From: Hungatella sp. UBA5385
Lineage (GTDB): Bacteria; Bacillota; Clostridia; Lachnospirales; Lachnospiraceae
NCBI GenBank assembly: GCA_002409995.1
Contig: DHOR01000013.1
Span: 40,057-47,415, forward strand
Reading direction: 5' to 3'
Length of the DNA: 7,359 nt
A program made the position numbers and the translations under genes. Every line of letters starts with the position of its first letter. Position 1 is the first letter of the stretch. Shown here in pieces: positions 5,282-7,359 of this stretch. The notes under the pieces are model-generated. The model was not told the origin of the DNA and ran no database searches. It saw nothing but the letters and a program-made list of their open reading frames with translations.

Positions 5282-5295
5282 TTTAAACGTTTACA
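5282..5295. promoter_or_regulatory. cre / LacI-family operator-like site
   Basis: TTTAAACGTTTACA matches the symmetrical catabolite-response element TGTAAACGTTTACA at 13 of 14 positions and has a perfect TAAACGTTTA core. It sits 36 bp before the start of the 142-residue gene, next to a TATACA sequence. CcpA or another LacI-family repressor could bind, placing this gene or transcription through it under sugar control. Prediction by motif only. Confidence 0.45.
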
Positions 5296-5330
5296 ATTAT
5301 ACATGGCTTAAAAGAGCAAAGGAAAGGTGA

Positions 5331-5759
5331 GTGAAACAATTGAATAGCTTATGGATTGAATTCTTTGACATAGATAATTATATCGGACAGGAAACGTCTT
5401 TAAATGATTTCCAGGCTGAGGCTGCCATCATTTTGTTATGTATTATTAGTCAGTATGTGGGAATCTCACAGTTAATAAACAACCAGATTAGTAAACCATA
5501 CCTTGCAGGGATTATTGGTTTTATCAATTCAAAGCAGATGGGGATTCAAAAAGTATGCAATATCCACTTTGCAGATGGGATTCATCCGATTTGGGCTGCC
5601 ATCAGTTCCGTTACTGAGTTGCTAAATCAGCGTTTTTATTATTCCAGGGCTCCTGCGTTGGTTAGTTTAGATCATTCGATGGGATTGGACAGGAAGAATA
5701 ATTTGTTATACTTTACGCCGATAATCTGGTGTTATGAAGAAAATTTCCCCATAATGTAA
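5331..5759 (+). CDS. Unrecognised 142-residue protein
   Basis: I do not recognise this gene. The frame starts with GTG at 5331 after AAAGGA (5318-5323); a TTG at 5340 after AGGTGA is an equally plausible start. The protein begins with an acidic/aromatic segment (SLWIEFFDIDNYIG), then a hydrophobic helix (about 30-55, EAAIILLCIISQYVGI) that looks too polar overall for a sure membrane span. It ends with a mixed segment containing SSVTELLNQRFYYS, which faintly recalls the middle domain of YesN/AraC-type response regulators. If so, the receiver and DNA-binding domains are absent and this is a remnant, but the likeness is weak. Upstream lie a cre-like operator and Spo0A-type boxes; downstream is a bidirectional terminator. 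Normal ribosome binding site, unbroken frame and adjacent terminator support a real gene. Confidence 0.55.
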   Translation: MKQLNSLWIEFFDIDNYIGQETSLNDFQAEAAIILLCIISQYVGISQLINNQISKPYLAGIIGFINSKQMGIQKVCNIHFADGIHPIWAAISSVTELLNQRFYYSRAPALVSLDHSMGLDRKNNLLYFTPIIWCYEENFPIM

Positions 5760-5810
5760 AAAGCAGTTGAAAAAGTTCAGCCCCCTCTCCAACTGCTGTC
5801 AACTATTTTT
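5758..5810. terminator. Bidirectional intrinsic terminator
   Basis: AGCAGTTG (5762-5769) pairs with CAACTGCT (5790-5797) across a 20-nt loop. On the minus strand five U residues follow directly, ending the ROK kinase transcript. On the plus strand ATTTTTC lies a few bases downstream, serving the gene that ends at 5759. It is placed exactly between the two convergent genes. Confidence 0.7.
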
Positions 5811-6460
5811 CTGATTGTGCAAACCCCATAACTGCAGCTCCAACATTCCAATATTCTGGAGACTGTTTGGAAAAACAGATCTTTATATTCTCTGCAGAAT
5901 ATGGTTTTCTGGTATTAGCCAGAATGTGCTCTATTAACTGTTCTCTTGGAAATTCCTGCATCTGTACAATACCGCCTCCAAGAAACACAGCCTCAGGGTC
6001 CAGAATATTGATTTCCGTCGCAACAGGAACTGCCATGCAGCGGACAAAGTCGCGAAACACCTCTGTATCCCTGTATTTTATAAAAAGATCGGAAATATCT
6101 GTATCTGAAAAATGTCTCTGCATCAACCGTTCCAGAGTTTTTCCACAGCAGTACATCTCAATACAGCCTTTATTGCCACAGCTGCACTCCCGGTCGCTGA
6201 GAGCTTCAGGCATATGTCCAACCTCTGCTGCCGTGCCATTTTTCCCTACATAAGGTCTGTCGTCAAGGTAAATGGCATTCCCCAAGATGACGCCTGCAGT
6301 AGTTTTTCATTGCATTAGCCAGTGCCTTGCTTGTATTGGAACAGGTGTAAATGTTTTTTGATGGAATCACCTCCGTATGGAAAACCCTATATTAGGGATC
6401 CACCAGACCCATTCTGACATTTGTTCCACTAATATCCATACCAAGTATTAAATTCGCCAT
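5803..6460 (-). pseudogene. ROK-family sugar kinase, broken
   Basis: ROK proteins are ASKHA-fold sugar kinases (or repressors) of about 300 residues. The N-terminus is intact from the ATG at 6460: MANLILGMDISGTNVRMGLV includes the phosphate-binding DxSGTN motif. A TAA follows at 6392-6394, although the same frame continues with kinase-like sequence for about 35 codons. The C-terminal half is in another frame, from about 6300 to the stop at 5803. It has the AEVGH segment, the zinc motif CSCGNKGC (ROK signature), LGGGI and a closing NVGAAVMGFA. About 80 middle residues, including the region expected to hold the catalytic aspartate, are missing. So there is a nonsense codon, a frameshift and an internal deletion. 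The start overlaps the end of the preceding reading frame (stop at 6448) by 13 nt, suggesting original operon coupling. The exact sugar is not readable. A bidirectional terminator follows. Confidence 0.85.
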
Positions 6461-6895
6461 CCCCATCTCTTATTCTCTGGTGATGACGTAATTGGCATTT
6501 CTTTTAAAAGCTCAGCTGTTTTCATTGACAATTCTATTTTTGTTGGCTTCTCTACTGTCTGGCGTGTTGATTCCGGAAAGCAGATCATAGCCTGCTGCAC
6601 CGATAAATGCTTTGCTTCATCTGTAATAACTATTCTCTGTAATCTAGTTGGGGTGAAAAGGCATTCGTTTTCAAATAAATGCAAATTGTATGAACGTCTT
6701 TCTTAGACACTTTATAATTTTCATCTTTAGTCACTGTGGAAAATATACTGGCATCGTATAATGCATGTATTACTCCCATATCGCTGATTCCACGGGTTTT
6801 TGATACATATTGGATTTTTTATCAAAGAAGCTAAATTCCTGCGTCAGAATGGATCCTGCTTCGTCACATCTTATTTCCCCAATATCCACCTGACG
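6448..6895 (-). pseudogene. Remains of an unidentified gene upstream of the ROK kinase
   Basis: Three overlapping minus-strand frames look like one decayed protein. From about 6895 the frame reads RQVDIGEIRCDEAGSILTQE and FSFFDKKSNMYQKP. It shifts to RGISDMGVIHALYDASIFST near 6790, and again near 6700 to a frame reading LFENECLFTPTRLQRIVITD and ending at 6448. The last piece, with KTAELLKEM near its end, runs through the ROK start codon, so the two were probably translationally coupled. I do not recognise the family. A sugar-related enzyme or regulator would fit the neighbour but is only inference. Its upstream end meets the transposase fragment at about 6890, so the true N-terminus has been lost or lies elsewhere. 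Confidence 0.5.
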
Positions 6896-7359
6896 AACAG
6901 ATGCTTATAGATTTCGGCGAAGTAACACTGACTCCAAAGAGCAGCATACATTTTATCTGCCTCCCGCTTCGCTATAGCCGGTTCCTATGCGTTTATGCGC
7001 AGGATCTAAGTATATTGCCGTGGAAGCCTGCCAGGCCATATACCGCAGTTTCTGCCGGCTTGACGGCTACCCCGGTGTACTTGTCATCGACCAAGATGCA
7101 GTGTTTGTAGCCAATGAAACCTATGGTGAGGTCATAAAGGCTCGTATGTTCGAAGACTTTTATACTGAGCAGGAGCTAAGCGGCGGGTATGCAACAAAGT
7201 GGATCCCGAAAGTAATGGTGCCAATTGAGAATTTGGTCGGTTTCGTAAAGAGAACTTTCTTTCCTGACAAACTGTTGACAGAGCAGATGTACCAGCTCCC
7301 TGATTACGATTATGTTCATCAGGGACTGAGGATGGTTGTGAATGTCAATGAATTTTTTT
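6886..7359 (+). pseudogene. IS21-family transposase (IstA-like), internal fragment with frameshifts
   Basis: The plus strand encodes the integrase-core part of an IS21 IstA-type transposase. It begins PPDEQMLIDFGEVTLT (first catalytic aspartate in the DFGE segment) and continues to CVYAQD near 7003. A frameshift follows, then AVEACQAIYRSFCRLDGYPG and VLVIDQDAVFVANETYGEVI (second aspartate). The expected C-x-x-DPES segment is present only in another frame (CNKVDPESNG, 7190-7219). IENLVGFVKRTFF (the expected glutamate) is back in the earlier frame, so two more compensating indels exist. The N-terminal helix-turn-helix part is absent and the C-terminus runs off the window. No terminal inverted repeats or IstB gene are visible. 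It is dead transposon debris. Confidence 0.85.

Larger units (their letters stand above)
4987..5330. other. AT-rich divergent control region without a gene
   Basis: No coding frame is supported here. Besides the promoter candidates, the third 0A-type box and the cre-like site, it has two similar stretches starting ACTATAT...TATGAAAA (5034-5056 and 5066-5082). The remainder is A/T-rich with long T and A runs and no recognisable riboswitch or RNA gene. The long leader it would give the gene at 5331 looks unstructured. Confidence 0.6.

Noticed and set aside
6362..6375. GGAATCACCTCC, similar to the 3' end of 16S rRNA
   Set aside because: No further rRNA similarity surrounds it. On the minus strand it is simply part of the kinase pseudogene (an internal GGAGGTGAT) with no start codon at proper spacing.

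Overview
The window looks like a chromosomal segment of a low-GC, spore-forming Firmicute of the Clostridia, most likely a gut Lachnospiraceae (Clostridium/Enterocloster-like). The basis is strong AAGGAGG-type ribosome binding sites, a cell-wall-repeat surface protein, exact Spo0A-type boxes, a small zinc-ribbon/coiled-coil protein and a decayed IS21-type transposase. The genus is an inference. No rRNA, tRNA or CRISPR array was found.

Layout. (1) 23-1957, minus: a thiamine-diphosphate enzyme of the acetolactate-synthase-like superfamily, probably the type found in surface-polysaccharide loci. Its promoter (TATAAT at 2219-2224) fires into a leader of about 255 nt. The first 175 nt of this leader can fold into a three-way-junction RNA containing a terminator-like hairpin. 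(2) 2230-2500: a pyrimidine-rich spacer with a 34-bp tandem repeat. (3) 2586-3941, plus: a secreted protein built of cell-wall-binding repeats, followed by a good intrinsic terminator. (4) 4212-4613, plus, and 4731-4886, minus: a convergent pair. The first is a zinc-ribbon protein with a C-terminal coiled coil. The second is a 51-residue coiled-coil microprotein resembling that C-terminus. Long stem-loops without U-tracts lie between them. (5) 4887-5330: an AT-rich divergent control region with two tandem TGTCGAA (Spo0A-type) boxes, a third single box, candidate promoters in both directions and a cre/LacI-type operator before the next gene. (6) 5331-5759, plus: an unrecognised 142-residue protein, then a bidirectional terminator. 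(7) 5803-7359: a decayed zone. It holds a ROK-family sugar kinase pseudogene, the remains of an overlapping upstream gene (both minus), and an internal fragment of an IS21-type transposase (plus) with several frameshifts running off the window.

How the parts fit. The left half is probably cell-surface biology (a polysaccharide enzyme and a wall-attached protein). The middle is a small, possibly Spo0A-controlled module of unknown function. The right end is a degenerate sugar-utilisation locus next to transposon debris. The most novel-looking items are the structured leader RNA of the thiamine-diphosphate gene and the paired coiled-coil proteins beside tandem 0A boxes.
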